From assembly GCF_040712315.1 (NCBI RefSeq), contig NC_134019.1, forward strand, positions 33,947,873-34,011,872: 64,000 bases of DNA, given 5' to 3'. The notes under the pieces are model-generated. The model ran no database searches. It had not been told where the DNA came from and saw only the letters and a list, made by a program, of their open reading frames with translations. Numbering within the stretch: the first letter of the stretch is position 1; each line of letters starts with the position of its first letter. Shown piece after piece: positions 11,696 through 23,026 of this stretch. The position numbers and the translations under genes are program-made. Source of the stretch: Castanea sativa. Taxonomy: Eukaryota; Streptophyta; Magnoliopsida; Fagales; Fagaceae.

Positions 11696-14048
11696 ATTTG
11701 TGCAATAAACCAAAAAAATATGAGAGCAAGTATAGAGAGACACGAGAATCAATCTGTTTAACTTTAGTGGCGACTGCGGGAAACAAAACTAGAAAAGTCC
11801 TTCAGAAAAAGGGCATCATCATCCTTCCCCCTCTTTCACGTTCAAGGTTTTTCCTTTTCTTACCCATTCTAAATTTTGTTTTAATACATCACCACCATCA
11901 AGCTGCCACCCATAAGAGATGACATCTCCTGGTAACAACTGGTAAGAAAACAATAACTCATTAATAATATTATATTAATTGCTTCTTCATAATGTTTTGA
12001 AGTGACTCCCCATGCTGGATTTCTTGATCATCCACACAGAGTTCAGCAACCGTTGTTGTTTTTGAAATTATGTGCATTCACGGATCTTGATGTTTTATGG
12101 TATGGAGCTTATGTATGTGTGTGCATCCGCTGCAAAAGTGTGTATGTGTCTATATATATACACACAGACATACTTTTGCAGCAGATGACAAGTAGAAGAA
12201 TTATCCACTCTAAAATGCCTGCATGAGAAGGAACTTCGAAGGCTTTACAGCAATGGATCAATTTATCCTCCAAAGAAAAAATGTTAGAATGCTTCTTTCC
12301 ATTAGCAATGACATTATTTCCAAATTAATAAGTTATGAATCAATCATTAAATTTTCATGAGCCACCCCAGCCTGCTCCTCCACAGTTGTGTGTGTACCAT
12401 AGTGACTATTTATTTATTTATTTATGAATTGTATACCTCAGTGACTTAATTTGTCTTAAGTTATTAAAATTGTAAATCATGCAAGTACCAGTCAAGAATC
12501 CAGTTTGTGGATTTTTGGATATGAAGATAACATACGGGCTATATCAAATTGGCATGCTCAATAACCTGTGTGTGGTATTGTATTTACCACTTCATGCTAT
12601 CTGATTTTTGTCTTAACATTTTATTTATGAGAGAATTTTCATGTTAGCAAATATCCCAAGTTGTTTTTGATAATTGCATATAACAAGTATGCTTTCTTCT
12701 AACATTACGGCTTTAAACTGTTGGTATTATTCTTGGCACCAATAAGTTATAAGTTCCCTAAACCAAAGTCAAACACTAAAGAACTTCTAAAGGATATATA
12801 GAAAGGGCAGAGAAAGATTGGGTTGAGGTCCGAATTATCGCAGGACAATCCATGGGACTCCAATCTCAGGTTCACACCCGAACTAAATTGTGTATATAAA
12901 TATAATTGAAGGTGAGGGTATTTGGCATCCCAAACTCATCTCCAATGGCCGTATAGTCTATACAAACCGACAATGAAGCATTCAACTATGTAAACAAAAA
13001 ACATCACAATTCCTATTGAACATTTAAACTAAAGCTCTATCATTCAGTGACAGCTCTCTTCCTCACAGCATTTAAAATAATAGAAAGGCTTTGTTATTAA
13101 ACTAAAGTTGAAGCACAAATTGAATCCAATTTTTTTTTTTTTTTGAAGAATCAAAAACTAAATTAGTTAATTGTTGTAAAATGTGTCTAATTTAATTTAT
13201 TTAATTTTGGTGTCAAAAGATCAATTTATAATACTCGTACAAAAGCAAAAAAAAAATTACCACCACTCATTTAGATAAGATACTAATCACTATTGTTGAG
13301 TGTTGTTTCCGTGCAAAATCACCGGTTACAAGCTAGTTTTACATAAAGATCACATCCCAAGTTTTCATTTTTCCTTTATCTTTCTAAATTCACAGAGTCC
13401 ACCAAATTGCAAAGCTTAATAAACAAGAACCATTTCCACTATAAAAACAGGAAAGCACCCTTATTTATTATTTTGACATGGAGACCCTTTGGCTGCTCAG
13501 TAAATATGTGAAACTAAAAAATTCTAAAATTTGTTTAGAGCAGAGAGAACCAGACAAAAAATATATATATATATAAAAGCTTAGATCCTTATGTACCAAG
13601 GACAATTTATCAAAACCCAATAAGGAAAATGTATGAAATACATAAATAAAATCCAAAAAAAGGTTATATTTACTTGAAGAAGAGACCCTTTGGTTGCTCA
13701 CTAAAATAATGAAACCAAAAGGTTCAAAATTTTGTTTTAAAACTCAGCTTTAATGAAAACCCAAAAAGGAAAATGTATGAAAACAGTCAGAGAACAAGCA
13801 AAAAAGCTTAAAAATCTAAGATTTTTAAGTAGCAAGGACTAATTATCAAAACCCACAAAGGAAAATGTATGAAATACATAAATAAAATAAAACCAAAAAA
13901 GAAGCTCATACTCACGTGAAGAAGAGGATGTCGCTGCAGAAGTAGAGGGACGCGGCTGAGGCTGAAGTCGAGCTGAAACCTGAGGCTCAGGCTCAGGCTC
14001 AGGCTCAGGCTTAGGCTGAGGAAAAGCATTTGAGCTCATTTCCGCCAT
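8301..14048 (-). CDS. Double-stranded RNA-binding protein, DRB/HYL1 family, two dsRBDs (5 exons)
   Basis: Likely partner protein of a Dicer-like enzyme in small-RNA processing (DRB1/HYL1-DRB4 family role). My exon model on the minus strand is 14048-13916, 10969-10698, 9817-9607, 9361-8986 and 8355-8301. All introns are GT-AG, phases agree, and the product is 348 aa. Exon 1 encodes an N-terminal tail with a Pro-Glu repeat. Exon 2 encodes dsRBD1 (about residues 51-119, MYKNRLQEYAQ ... APKFRSTVVVDG ... AEQDVSKLALE). Exon 3 encodes dsRBD2 (about 136-205, CKSILNEFAVKMN ... GRNKKEAEQFTARA). The C-terminal third is Ser/Pro/Gln-rich and ends with a basic KKRQNNQKEEADKKLR stretch that could be a nuclear signal. 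The last exon is the least sure: reading through the exon 4 donor (GTAAGT) gives a stop at once, so a protein ending SDTQ is possible. Intron 1 is about 2.9 kb. I do not assign a numbered DRB subgroup. Confidence 0.85.
8857..8921. repeat. Compound (TA)n(GA)n microsatellite in DRB intron 4
   Basis: About 14 TA units run directly into about 17 GA/AG units, inside the last intron of the minus-strand DRB gene. Length polymorphism is likely. No other role is visible. Confidence 0.9.
9392..9536 (+). mobile_element. tRNA-derived SINE in DRB intron 3
   Basis: The sequence has RNA polymerase III promoter-like boxes: an A-box-like 'tggctcgactaatacc' near 9404 and a B-box-like 'ggattcaaatcgc' near 9449, spaced as in tRNA-derived SINEs. 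The tail has degenerated into an (AT)n run at 9479-9518. It lies in plus orientation inside an intron of the minus-strand gene. Target-site duplications were not resolved. Confidence 0.6.
11656..11692. repeat. (AG)n microsatellite in DRB intron 1
   Basis: About 18 AG dinucleotides in the long first intron of the DRB gene. Confidence 0.9.
12126..12190. repeat. Short foldback (imperfect palindrome) in DRB intron 1
   Basis: A 65-bp inverted repeat with arms of about 25-30 nt meeting at a TATATATA core: 'tccgctgcaaaagtgtg' on the left matches the reverse complement of 'cattacttttgcagcaga'-like sequence on the right with a few mismatches. Transcribed from either strand it would form a hairpin. 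There is no recognised microRNA in the arms. Confidence 0.7.
13230..13336 (+). mobile_element. Possible Helitron 3' end in DRB intron 1
   Basis: The sequence ends CCGTG...CACCGG followed by TTACAAGCTAGT, the arrangement of a plant Helitron 3' terminus: a small hairpin, then CTRR (here CTAG) abutting a host T. The same TTACAAGCTAGT end is present on the better-supported Helitron at 52141-52567. No 5' TC terminus could be assigned, so this may be a truncated copy. Confidence 0.4.
13980..14012 (-). repeat. Hexanucleotide repeat coding for Pro-Glu in DRB exon 1
   Basis: Plus-strand 'caggctcaggctcaggct' units lie within exon 1 of the DRB gene. On the coding strand they give GAGCCT repeats translated as alternating Glu-Pro. 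Changes in unit number would keep the frame, so allelic length variation of the N-terminal tail is expected. Confidence 0.85.
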
Positions 14049-15263
14049 TTTTTATTCTCACGCACAGCAAACTCAAACAGAGAGAGAGAGAACTGTGACC
14101 GTGTTTTCAAAAAGATGAGCGCAAAATAAAGAGAAACGATGGGAATGGAGCACAAATGCTTTTTTAGCGTAGAACTGTGTGAGTGTTTTTTTTTTTTTTT
14201 AAATTAAAAGCGTGGCAATGAATTTAACTAAGGCCACATAAAACAAGGGTCTGCCTAATCAATTTCATAATTAAATTCAAACAACAAAACTGGATTGAAT
14301 GTAATTTAATTTTCTGCTAGTTATAATTATAGTTATAGGGAAAAGTTAGTTTTTCTAAATTATTCTTTATAAAAAAAATTGGTCAATTTTACTCCATATC
14401 TTTTTATTATATGTGATTTTTACAAATATACTTTTGGATGTTATTTTTTTCTTATATCCTACATGCTTGCAAAATTTTAAGATGATTAAAATCAATAATT
14501 ATGTTCTTACTTAAATATTTAAATTTTAAGTTTTTGTTGTCTAAAATTATGCATAAAAAATTAAGTTTATGGATTGGCGCTCTCACTCTAATTGGTTCGA
14601 TAAAAAAAAACCTTGTGTAAAAATTGTTTTTTGTGTTTTTCAATGTTTAGTAACATCAGAAAAAATGAGTCAATAAAAAATTATTTTTAATCAATATAAA
14701 AAGTATGGCTTATTTTTAGAAATTGTTTTCTACTATTTTTTTTTTAAAAAACAACTCTATCTCAGGAAAATTAAAAGATTGTTTTTTAACTCATTTAAAG
14801 TTGTTACCAAATATAAAAAAAATGAGATAGTTTTAAAGAATAAAAAAAGTCTTTTGAAAAATAATTTATTTTCTAGAAAATATCATTACTAAAACAAACA
14901 GACAAAACGTGAATAATAAATGACATCTAATTTTCAGGAAATTTAATGAGTGCATAAATGAATATGAAATCAAACTGTTGAATATCAAAATATGTATTTG
15001 TATTAAGTTTTTCAGTAGCAGTTGTAAGTTGTAACCATTTTGTACATCTATAAGGCCATTTTCTCAACCCAAAAAAAAAAAATCTCTCAAGGCCCATTAG
15101 GCCCAAGTTCAGCCCAACCCTTTAAAATCAAGACAACCCTTCGACCCATAGCTTTTTAACCCTGCTTGAGGCCCAAGCCCATAGCTTCTTCTCCAAGTCC
15201 CTAGAACTGATAAAGAGCCATTGCCCCCAATCCGAGTGACTGTTTTTGCTCTGATACAAAAAA
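14049..15263. promoter_or_regulatory. Head-to-head intergenic region of DRB and PAC2
   Basis: The start codons of the minus-strand DRB gene and the plus-strand PAC2 gene face away from each other across 1215 bp, so both promoters must lie here. Next to the DRB start is a short (GA)n stretch near 14080-14090, probably 5' UTR. Next to PAC2 are three GGCCCA boxes. The middle part (14200-14950) is very AT-rich with poly-T and poly-A runs and no recognisable element. Confidence 0.65.
15091..15175 (+). promoter_or_regulatory. Three GGCCCA (site II-type) boxes upstream of PAC2
   Basis: GGCCCA occurs at 15091-15096, 15100-15105 and 15170-15175, the first two 9 bp apart, about 90-170 bp upstream of the PAC2 ATG. 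In plants the TGGGCC/GGCCCA motif (site II element, bound by TCP-class factors) is common in promoters of housekeeping genes for ribosomal, proteasomal and mitochondrial proteins. That link is family knowledge; binding here is inferred. Confidence 0.55.
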
Positions 15264-18200
15264 ATGGAATTTGTTGTTGAAGAAGGCAAGAAACCTCATC
15301 ACCAGTGCTCCACTCTCCTTCTGGTGAGACATATATGCTTTATTTTTCGTCTCCATGAATTTTGTTTTACTCTTTTTTAAAGTTTTACTTACAAATTTTG
15401 TTGGGTTGATTATGTTAAAAAAGCCAGCTTTATCGATTGGAAATGTGGGGCAATTGGCAATGGATCTTATGGTATCGTCAACAAGAGCAGAAAGAATTGG
15501 GTTTTTCGATGACCCTTTTCTTCTTCCTTGTGTAGGAAACGATGCCTATGGTCCTCAACCTCAAGGCCAACTAGCTCTTCCTCTTGAAGGTCAGCTTTTT
15601 AAAACTAAAATATATACATAATTTTCAGTACCCAATAAGTTCCTTTTACTTTCTTGTTATGTAACATTGTTTTTTTTGGTTTTATTTCAGCTTATGATTC
15701 CTCCTCTAATGCAGTGACTCTTGTCCAACAGAGGTCCCCGGTTGTTAAGGTTGTCACTCTTGCTTCTTTTTTTGAAATTTTTTTTATGCTTTTAATGTTT
15801 GAGGTTTTGAAATTTTCTTGTTACAAGTTTTTTATGGGGGTGTTTTTTTTAGATATGATGGCTGTGAGAAATGTTGTATGGTTGTGACAATGACAACAAT
15901 TGATTGTATGAGATTGTGATAAGAATGGGATAATGGGATTCCAACTTTAGTAAGCCAACACCAATATACTGATTAGTAATTACTAATACTACTGAGGTTT
16001 CTTGTTTTCAAATTAGTTTCTTTGCTTTGAAAATTTTTTCTTTCACTGGCCAATGACCTTAAGATCAAATGGTATTTTCTGGTGCTTTTAACGACATTTA
16101 GGGTTTGAATCCCCCCTCTCCCACTTAAAATGTATAAAAAAAAAAAGAAAAAAAAAAAAGGGAAAGTGACCTCTTGCTGATGTTGATACCTGTTGCTAAG
16201 AGTAAAACAGTCTCGTTACATGCTAGTGAGTCAATGTCATTTTGATATATTGTCGTGTTCATTGTTTGGGTCTGCTGTCAAATTTTTTTAAAACTCTTAA
16301 AGACCTTGTGTAATATTGTTTCTTGAACAAGATGACTGCAGAAAAGACATGTTTCAGATTCAGATGTTGGTGACCAATGACCTCTAGGTTAAATGGCATT
16401 TCCTAGTTAAAATGTATATATAGAAAAAGGAGTTGGTTATCCTTCTTAGGAATCTACTTGGTGAAAGTTTTGGGTGGTCAAGAAATTTCGGGGACTTTTT
16501 TTTTGGGCAACACTAAACAATTTGAGTTCTTTAGGCATAGTGCTCGCCTATAGAGCCTATGTGAGCAAGGCAACCGCCTTAACCATGAAAAAGGCGCTAA
16601 GGAGCGAGAGCCTCAATTATTTAGTTATTTTTTTAATATAGAAGTTCGTTGTGAAACCTATTTTTAGATTATTAATTTCAAAATGCATGTTATAAAACCT
16701 ATTGTTAGTTAAATTAATTTACAAATTTGTTTTGTAAGACTTAGTTATATTACTTATATAGAAGCTTCTTGTAAAATGTATTGTTAGAACTAACTAATAG
16801 AGCCTAAACCATGTTAATCCTGTTTTGAAATAATTTGATAGACCTAATTTCTTCATGCTACACATTGAAAAACACTTCATTATAATATTATAATACATTA
16901 GGTACCAATGATTTTAGTTCTACATGTATAATAAATATATTAAGAATTTGGTGCCTCACTTTACTCGGGCTAGTGCCTTTTTTTTGCCTCACGCCTCAGG
17001 TGATACAAGGCCTCAGTGCTTTAAGGTCGCCTTTTGCCTTTGACTACCTTGGTATACTGTGTGGAAAAAAAATTATCTTCTTCCTTGTTGCTTTTACTTG
17101 AATGTGCTTTTGGTGCTTCTATGTCCTTTATGATACTACTAATTCTCAATTCTGAAGCACTAAATATCCACTCAAACAGGGGAAGATGGTTGAATTTGCT
17201 AAAAACTTGGCTGATTTTGCTGCTGCTACTGGAAAGAAACATGCCGTTGTGCTCTCTAGCTTAGATTTTGGGAGGTGTCGAAATATTGATATGTCAAGGT
17301 ACAAATCAATAATCATGCTATATTTTTTGATAAGTAAAACCAGTATGAAATTAATAATCATGCTATTATTAAGTTCATGGTAATATTTGTAAGCTATGGG
17401 TTTCTCTACTGGATGAAAAATTGTGATTCAGTCATCCATGTGCCAAGGAAACTAAGCATTCCAGGACACAGGTTCAACTAGCCTTTAACTCTTTGAAGCT
17501 GCAAGTACTAGGGACGGGATTTTTAGCTTTGACATAGGCACATAGAACCAGTTTAATGGGCTCACATTTCAACTAACTAGACTCTTGGCCTCCTCATCCC
17601 CTTGGAGAAAACTTATTATTAAAATAAAAAAACACTAACAAGACTGGTGATCTGAAGTCTCTCTGCTTCACTAATTTATTTTTAAGAAAATAGGAGGTGT
17701 GGAGGAGGGGGGAGGGGATAAGATGAAAATTTTTCTTAGTTCATTATCTCTTGAACTGTTAATATGTGCAAAATGTTCAGTTTATACAAAATGTGAGCAC
17801 CTCTTACTTTATATCTCTCTCTCTCTCTCTCTCTCTCAACCATCTTATAGTCCTTACCTTCTTCCTGAAAAATGTTTGCAGTGACCACCTTTCTTTCGTT
17901 GTGGGCCACTTTATTTTAGCAAAACTCCAGGCTTTCTGCTTTGCTACAAGTCTCTTATTTAATTAAGGCCTTTAAAAGTTGACTTTCGTACATGAGGTTT
18001 TGTAAATCACCTTGTCCAATAAAAAAACTGGTTCATGCACGGGAGAGAATGTTGAATAAATAGGTACTCATAATTTAAGAATTGATCAAGAAGCATGACA
18101 TTGAAACATGAGTGAAACCCACATGAAACAAATTTTGTTCTTTTCAATAAACATTATGAGAAATTCTTTCAAGAAGATTGACTTATGTTTGAACTCAGTT

Positions 18201-18747
18201 GTCTTGGTAATTGTGTAAGCAACCATCTGGACCCACTGTTTGCAGTTGCCTATGCCATTTTTTCAATTTTGATTTATCCTTTATCACATCAGTGGTTTGC
18301 AGACATACTACTTGTCTAGCACCACTTCTGATGGAACAGATGATTACTGCGAGCAACTTGGGTGGAAAAGACTGCAGGAATACAACCCTACTCAGAGATG
18401 TTGGAAATATCTCAGCACTTTAGCCGATGGAAATGCCTTGCAGGATGACAACCCTTTTGAGGATGAACTAGAAGAAGAAGATTACTACCCAAGCTTGCCT
18501 TTTGCTGCACTTTTTTCTTGTTTTAAGGTATTTTTTGTTCAAGTATGATTATGACAATTAAACATAATTTTCAAATTATATTTTTGGCATAAAAAGGAAA
18601 AAAGAGTGGGTGGGGGGGGGGGGGGGGGGAAGGAGATTTGCATGTTATGCTTTATGGCCATTTATCTACACCAAACATTTTTTAACTGCTAGATACTTTA
18701 TGGCTTATTTTAATAATTGAACCTTTCAAATTATTTATGACTTTATT

Positions 18748-18778
<31 letters not shown>

Positions 18779-21168
18779 CGCTTTATTTTGTTGCTTTCCA
18801 AGTTCTGGGCTTCTTATGTGGAGTTACTTCTCCTTACCATATATTCTATTAGGACATTCCTTGTATAATATTTCTGGGGATGGGTTATGACTGGCGTGAT
18901 ATCTGGGTTACATCATGCGGGTGTGTGTTCATGCTTAATTATATTAATTATATAACCAGCAGAATACAAGAAAAAAAACCCTTTTCTACATTGTAAGCTT
19001 TGTCATCTGGCATCCAAGCACACACGCACAGATGCATAATACAGCCAGATATAGCCCATAAATTGCAGTCTCTTCACTCTCTCTCTCTCCCCCCTGGGGG
19101 CAGCCTCCTGCACAGTAGATATGATAGAGATAAAAATTAAATATTTTTAATCTGTACAGCTGCAGTACACACTCACATGTAAATGTGTCTTACAACAAAA
19201 TATAGTCCATAAATTGCAGCCTATTCACACACACACGTAAATGCTTAATACAGCAAGATATAGGCCATAAATTGCAGCGTATTCACTTTCATCCTCTCCC
19301 TCTCTCTTCTGAAAATACATATGAAAGAAAATAGAAATTAAGGTGCAGTTTGGATAGCTGAAATGCAGCGCATTTTGCGAGCCTTTTTTTCTTTTTTCTT
19401 TTTTTCAGCTGAGCGCCTCTTGCACTGTTCATTGTCCATGAACAGTGCATTTAGGCATGTGAACAGTACAACGTGCGTGAACAGTAATTTTTAATTTTTT
19501 TTATTGTTTTCAGTTTTCAGCAAAATAAGCGGAATTTAAACGAACCCTAAATATTTTTAATCTGTATAGCAGCTATCTGGTTTTTCCAAAGGGAAAAAGC
19601 AACCTTAAGTCACCAAGGCCTTGTCTCGCCTGAGGTGTGAGTAGACAAAAAGGCGCTAGCCTGAGTAAAGCAAGACGCCAAATTCTTAAAATATTATTAT
19701 ACATATAGAACTTAAATCATATGTACCTAGTATATTACCTCCCTTGGATAAATATAATTTTTTCCAACCAGCTAATCCTCAAATCTTCCTACTTATTTTC
19801 TTTCTTTATTCCCTATTCCTACTTCTGTGGCCAACCAAATTGCTAGACAGACTTAAATGGGACTTTCTGTGGGGTGGCCTAGGAGATGAGCCCAAATTCC
19901 ATAGTGTTCTCCACTTTCTTCAGGTGGGTTGGGGATTAGAAACCAGAGAACTTTCAATGTAACTTTATTAGGGAAGTGGTTATGGAGATTTGGGCAAGAA
20001 AGGGATGCACTATGGTGTCAAGTGATAGAGGTGAAGTATGGTTGTGATTGGGGTGGTTGGTGTTCTAGCTCTTTCTCTGGTCCATATGGAGTCAGTTTGT
20101 GGAAAAATATTAGAAGGGGGTGGCACTCTTTATCTCGGTCTATTATATATGAAATTGGAGATGGATCAAAAGTGGAGTTTTGGCTAGATCGTTGGTGTGG
20201 AACTTCTTCTCTCGCAAACCGCTATCCTGAATTATATAGGATTTGCCGTAGCAAAGAGGCAAAGTGTGGCAGATCTAATGAGGTACGTCAATGGGGTCCT
20301 CCATTGGGAGATTCAATTTTGTAGGGAGGTGCATAATCATGAATTGGAAGCTTTCAGGAGCTTCATCAATACGATTTATAGCACTCTTGTAAGGGGGATC
20401 GGAGAGGATAAGTGATGGTGGCTGCCTTGTAAGAGTAAGGGGTTCACAGTTAGTGCATACTACCATCTTCTAGTTGGCCACAGTGAGCAGTTTTTTCCTT
20501 GGAAAAGCATTTGGAAGCAGAAGATTCCCTCTAGAGTGGTTTTCTTTGTATGGACCGCAGCCTTGGGAAAATGTCTAACAATTGACAATTTAAGGAAAAG
20601 AAAGGTTTGCATTTTGGATTGGTGTTATATGTGCAAGTGTAATAGTGAAAGTGTTGACCATCTATTCCTTCATTGCCCGGTTGCTTTGGAGTTGTGGGAT
20701 ATGGTTTTTGGTTTATTTGGAGTTTGTTGAGTTATGCCAATGAAGTGTTTTTCAATCTGTTGCATGAAGAAATTAGGTCTATAAATAATTTTAAATAGGA
20801 TTAGCATGGTTTAGGCTGTATTAGTTATTCTAACAATAGGTTTTACAACAAGCTTCTATGTAACAATAAGTTTTACAACAAATCTTTGTAAATTAAGTTA
20901 AAGAACAATAGGTTTTTTAACATGCCTTTTTAAATTTTGATAAGTAATAAAAATTATATTATAAAAAGAAGAATTGAGTCACCTGAGTATACATCAAGGA
21001 CAAAGAAACAAATCAAGAGCGTAGAGTACAGAAGTCCATAAACCCTTGAACTGAAAATAAATCATGAAAAGAAGAGAAAGAATGACAGCCTAACACAGCA
21101 ACCCAGTCCAGCCTAACATGCCTTTTTAAATTAATAATCTAATAGTAGGTTTCACAACAAACTTCTAT

Positions 21169-21219
<51 letters not shown>

Positions 21220-23026
21220 CAAACTCCTGAGGCTTTCGCTTTAGCGGCTTTTTCATGGCTTAAGGCAGTCGCCTTACTCACCTAGGCTCTAAAGGCGCCT
21301 TGCCTTAGAGCTTTTAATGCGCCTTAGTGGCACCTTGTCTTAGAGCTTTTAATGCACCTTAGTGGTGCCTCGCCTCACTTGGGTGCCTAGTCGAGCGCCT
21401 GGCTTGCCTTTGACTACAATGGGTTCTGCAGACCAATCTGATTTTGATATACAAAGTTTTTGGTTTATTGATCAGGCCAAAGGTTTAAAAGTCACCTGCT
21501 TATTATGCTACTGCTCAGAAGGGGACAACATACAGGATGCTTTCCATTTGGCTGAGGCAGCATGCAAACTTCTGGGTCTTAGTCCGAGTAATTTCCACGG
21601 TATGTTTCCTCCACCTGTTTTTGACAGTCTGATCAAAGCTGAAAATCTAATAATTTCCTCATATGCCATATGGCTATTGTCAAACTTTTGAAATCCCATT
21701 TCAAGTTTCTTGTTGTCATTGTGATGCTCTCTATGTAACTGTCAGTTGTAAGAATGTAGGGCATATGTTATCCATCTTAGGGATGTTAGAACCAGCACAT
21801 GCTCTAAAGCAACTTGAAGCTTGGGGCTGTTATCCATTAGGAGCAATTAATCTGCCCCCTCCACTAATACTATTGATATTTCCAACCTTTTTTTTTTTCT
21901 TAGTTTGTTTTTCCCCCTAAATCAGTTACTTGGTGGGAAAACTTTTGCATAGCATAGCCTGACAATTCAATTTCACAGTTTATGGAAGTTTAAGATTAGC
22001 ACACAAACTTCTTTTCCACATCAAAATTTTATCTGTAAGCTAGAACATGATTCCTATTAATTCATTTAATCTTTATGGTTTTCACTCCTTTTTTGAGGCT
22101 TTTGTTTCGTATGAATACAATTTTTTTTTTATTATAAAGAATTGGCTCCAAACATGTTTGAGCTATCTTTTTACAACCCACTATGTGGCAATTGAAGAGA
22201 CCATCCATGTGTGTTGTGTAATTTTAGTCACATGACTTTATTAATGAGTCATGCTCTTTAAATAATACACGTGGATACTCTTCTAATTAGTCACATAATG
22301 GGTTGAAAAAAATAGCTTCAAACATATTTGAAGGCAAATTTTGTCCAAGTTTTCTTCTGGTGAATTCTTGTTTTTTGGAATAAAAGAAAAACAACAACAA
22401 AACAACTAATTTTTAGCTTTTTTTCAAAACATGCTAGCTTTTAGTTTTTGGTTACGCATTTAGCATAAAAGTTACTAATGACTATATTTTTGATAAACAC
22501 TATGCAAATAAGCAACTAGAAACTACACTATTCTCAAAATGGACAATCTTGAAATATTTATAACAACATTATACTCAAAGTTGTTTCTGACATATTACCT
22601 TTAGGATTTTGCTAATGTTTGCCCTAAGGGCACACATTTACTGGACTGCCTAGATTAAATAAGTCCATATTGAATTTTATTGTCTCAGTAACTTTATGAC
22701 CAAAAGTTTGAATTAGATGATGAGCCTTAAATAATCAGGCATATGGATATTTTCTATGTAATTTGACATTCATCATTGGGAATTTTGTAATCCTGTGCCA
22801 GATTTGATTATTTGATAGTTTGGTTATTTAGAAAAAACCCTTTTCTGGGGTGGTTGGTACAAACTTTTCCAGACTATATGAAAATGGACTTTGGTAGTCA
22901 AGTATTCATACTAATTTGTGCTCTTTGTGCTATTGGCTTTGTTTAGGCAATGAGGGTAATGGATGGCTCATTCCATATTCGTGGAAGACCGTGTATGGAC
23001 CACCCCCAGATATGTCTATCTTCTAG
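15264..23026 (+). CDS. PAC2: Proteasome assembly chaperone 2 (PAC2/PSMG2 family), 7 exons
   Basis: Predicted chaperone that, as a heterodimer with PAC1, helps build the alpha ring of the 20S proteasome in cytosol and nucleus. Exons are 15264-15323, 15424-15589, 15691-15749, 17180-17298, 18293-18527, 21476-21599 and 22947-23026. All junctions are GT-AG, phases agree, and the total of 843 nt gives 280 aa, close to the plant family size. Recognisable stretches are [10 protein letters not shown] at the start, [51 protein letters not shown], an acidic [37 protein letters not shown], and the end [11 protein letters not shown]. The start codon opens the first exon directly and is preceded by an A-rich leader and site II boxes. 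Introns 3, 5 and 6 are long (1.4, 2.9 and 1.3 kb) and transposon-loaded, yet the reading frame is intact, so the gene is probably functional. Confidence 0.93.
16040..16145 (+). mobile_element. tRNA-derived SINE in PAC2 intron 3
   Basis: Contains 'tggccaatgacctt' as 5' part, an A-box-like 'gatcaaatggta' and a B-box-like 'agggtttgaatccccc', followed by a pyrimidine-rich stretch and 'tgtataaaaaaaaaa' as an A-rich tail. It has the same orientation as the gene. A second, shorter copy starts near 16368. Confidence 0.6.
16366..16432 (+). mobile_element. Shortened SINE copy in PAC2 intron 3
   Basis: 'gaccaatgacctctaggttaaatggcatttcct' followed by 'aaaatgtatatatagaaaaa' repeats the head and tail of the SINE at 16040-16145, but the B-box section between them is deleted. 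Confidence 0.5.
16530..17047 (+). mobile_element. AAGGCG-rich non-autonomous element in PAC2 intron 3
   Basis: The ends are rich in 'aaggcg', 'gcgcc' and 'gcctcag' motifs, with an AT-rich middle. The right end is 'gccttttgcctttgactacc'. The same family, inverted, is present at about 19590-21416 in intron 5, where its outer end reads 'gcctttgactacaatgg'. The middle parts match between the copies (for example 'cctaatttcttcatgc' and 'gaaaaacacttcatt'). No transposase ORF is present. The superfamily is undetermined because target-site duplications were not resolved. Confidence 0.55.
18611..18629. repeat. Poly-G tract in PAC2 intron 5
   Basis: About 18 consecutive G residues, unusual in this AT-rich DNA, less than 100 bp after the exon 5 donor site. 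Length is prone to sequencing and replication slippage. Confidence 0.85.
19340..19552. mobile_element. MITE with GTGAACAGT motifs in PAC2 intron 5
   Basis: The left end 'ggtgcagtttggatagctg' and the reverse complement of the right end 'agggttcgtttaaattccg' form an imperfect TIR. The interior has several 'gtgaacagt'/'actgttca' motifs. Partial copies occur at 29102-29250 and 41188-41455, so it is a repeated family. No coding capacity. Confidence 0.65.
19742..20731 (+). pseudogene. LINE (L1-type) ORF2 fragment: C-terminal part with zf-RVT domain
   Basis: Frames in succession give the C-terminal end of a plant LINE polyprotein, after the reverse transcriptase core: 'DFLWGG', '[17 protein letters not shown]', '[15 protein letters not shown]', '[18 protein letters not shown]', then '[11 protein letters not shown]' and the zinc-binding zf-RVT pattern '[16 protein letters not shown]', 'C..C..' and '[16 protein letters not shown]'. 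At least two frame changes and stops break it. It is cut at both ends and lies inside the AAGGCG element in the PAC2 intron. Confidence 0.8.
20937..21113 (-). mobile_element. 5'-truncated LINE 3' end with 19-bp target-site duplication
   Basis: A 177-bp insert is flanked by perfect copies of TAACATGCCTTTTTAAATT at 20918-20936 and 21114-21132. Read on the minus strand, the insert ends in a 'tataatataatttttattacttatcaaaa'-like tail, as plant LINE 3' ends do. Length, orientation and duplication fit target-primed reverse transcription that stopped early. Confidence 0.75.
21174..21219. repeat. (TA)n microsatellite in PAC2 intron 5
   Basis: About 22 TA units within the right part of the AAGGCG-family element. 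Confidence 0.9.

Larger units (their letters stand above)
19590..21416 (-). mobile_element. AAGGCG-family element with nested LINE pieces, PAC2 intron 5
   Basis: The inverted relative of the element at 16530-17047. Its left part (19590-19741) and right part (20732-21416) align with that copy, and a LINE fragment sits between them at about 19742-20731. A second, short LINE tail is inserted at 20937-21113, and a (TA)n run lies at 21174-21217. The element ends about 60 bp before exon 6 of the PAC2 gene, so the whole nest must be spliced out. Confidence 0.6.
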
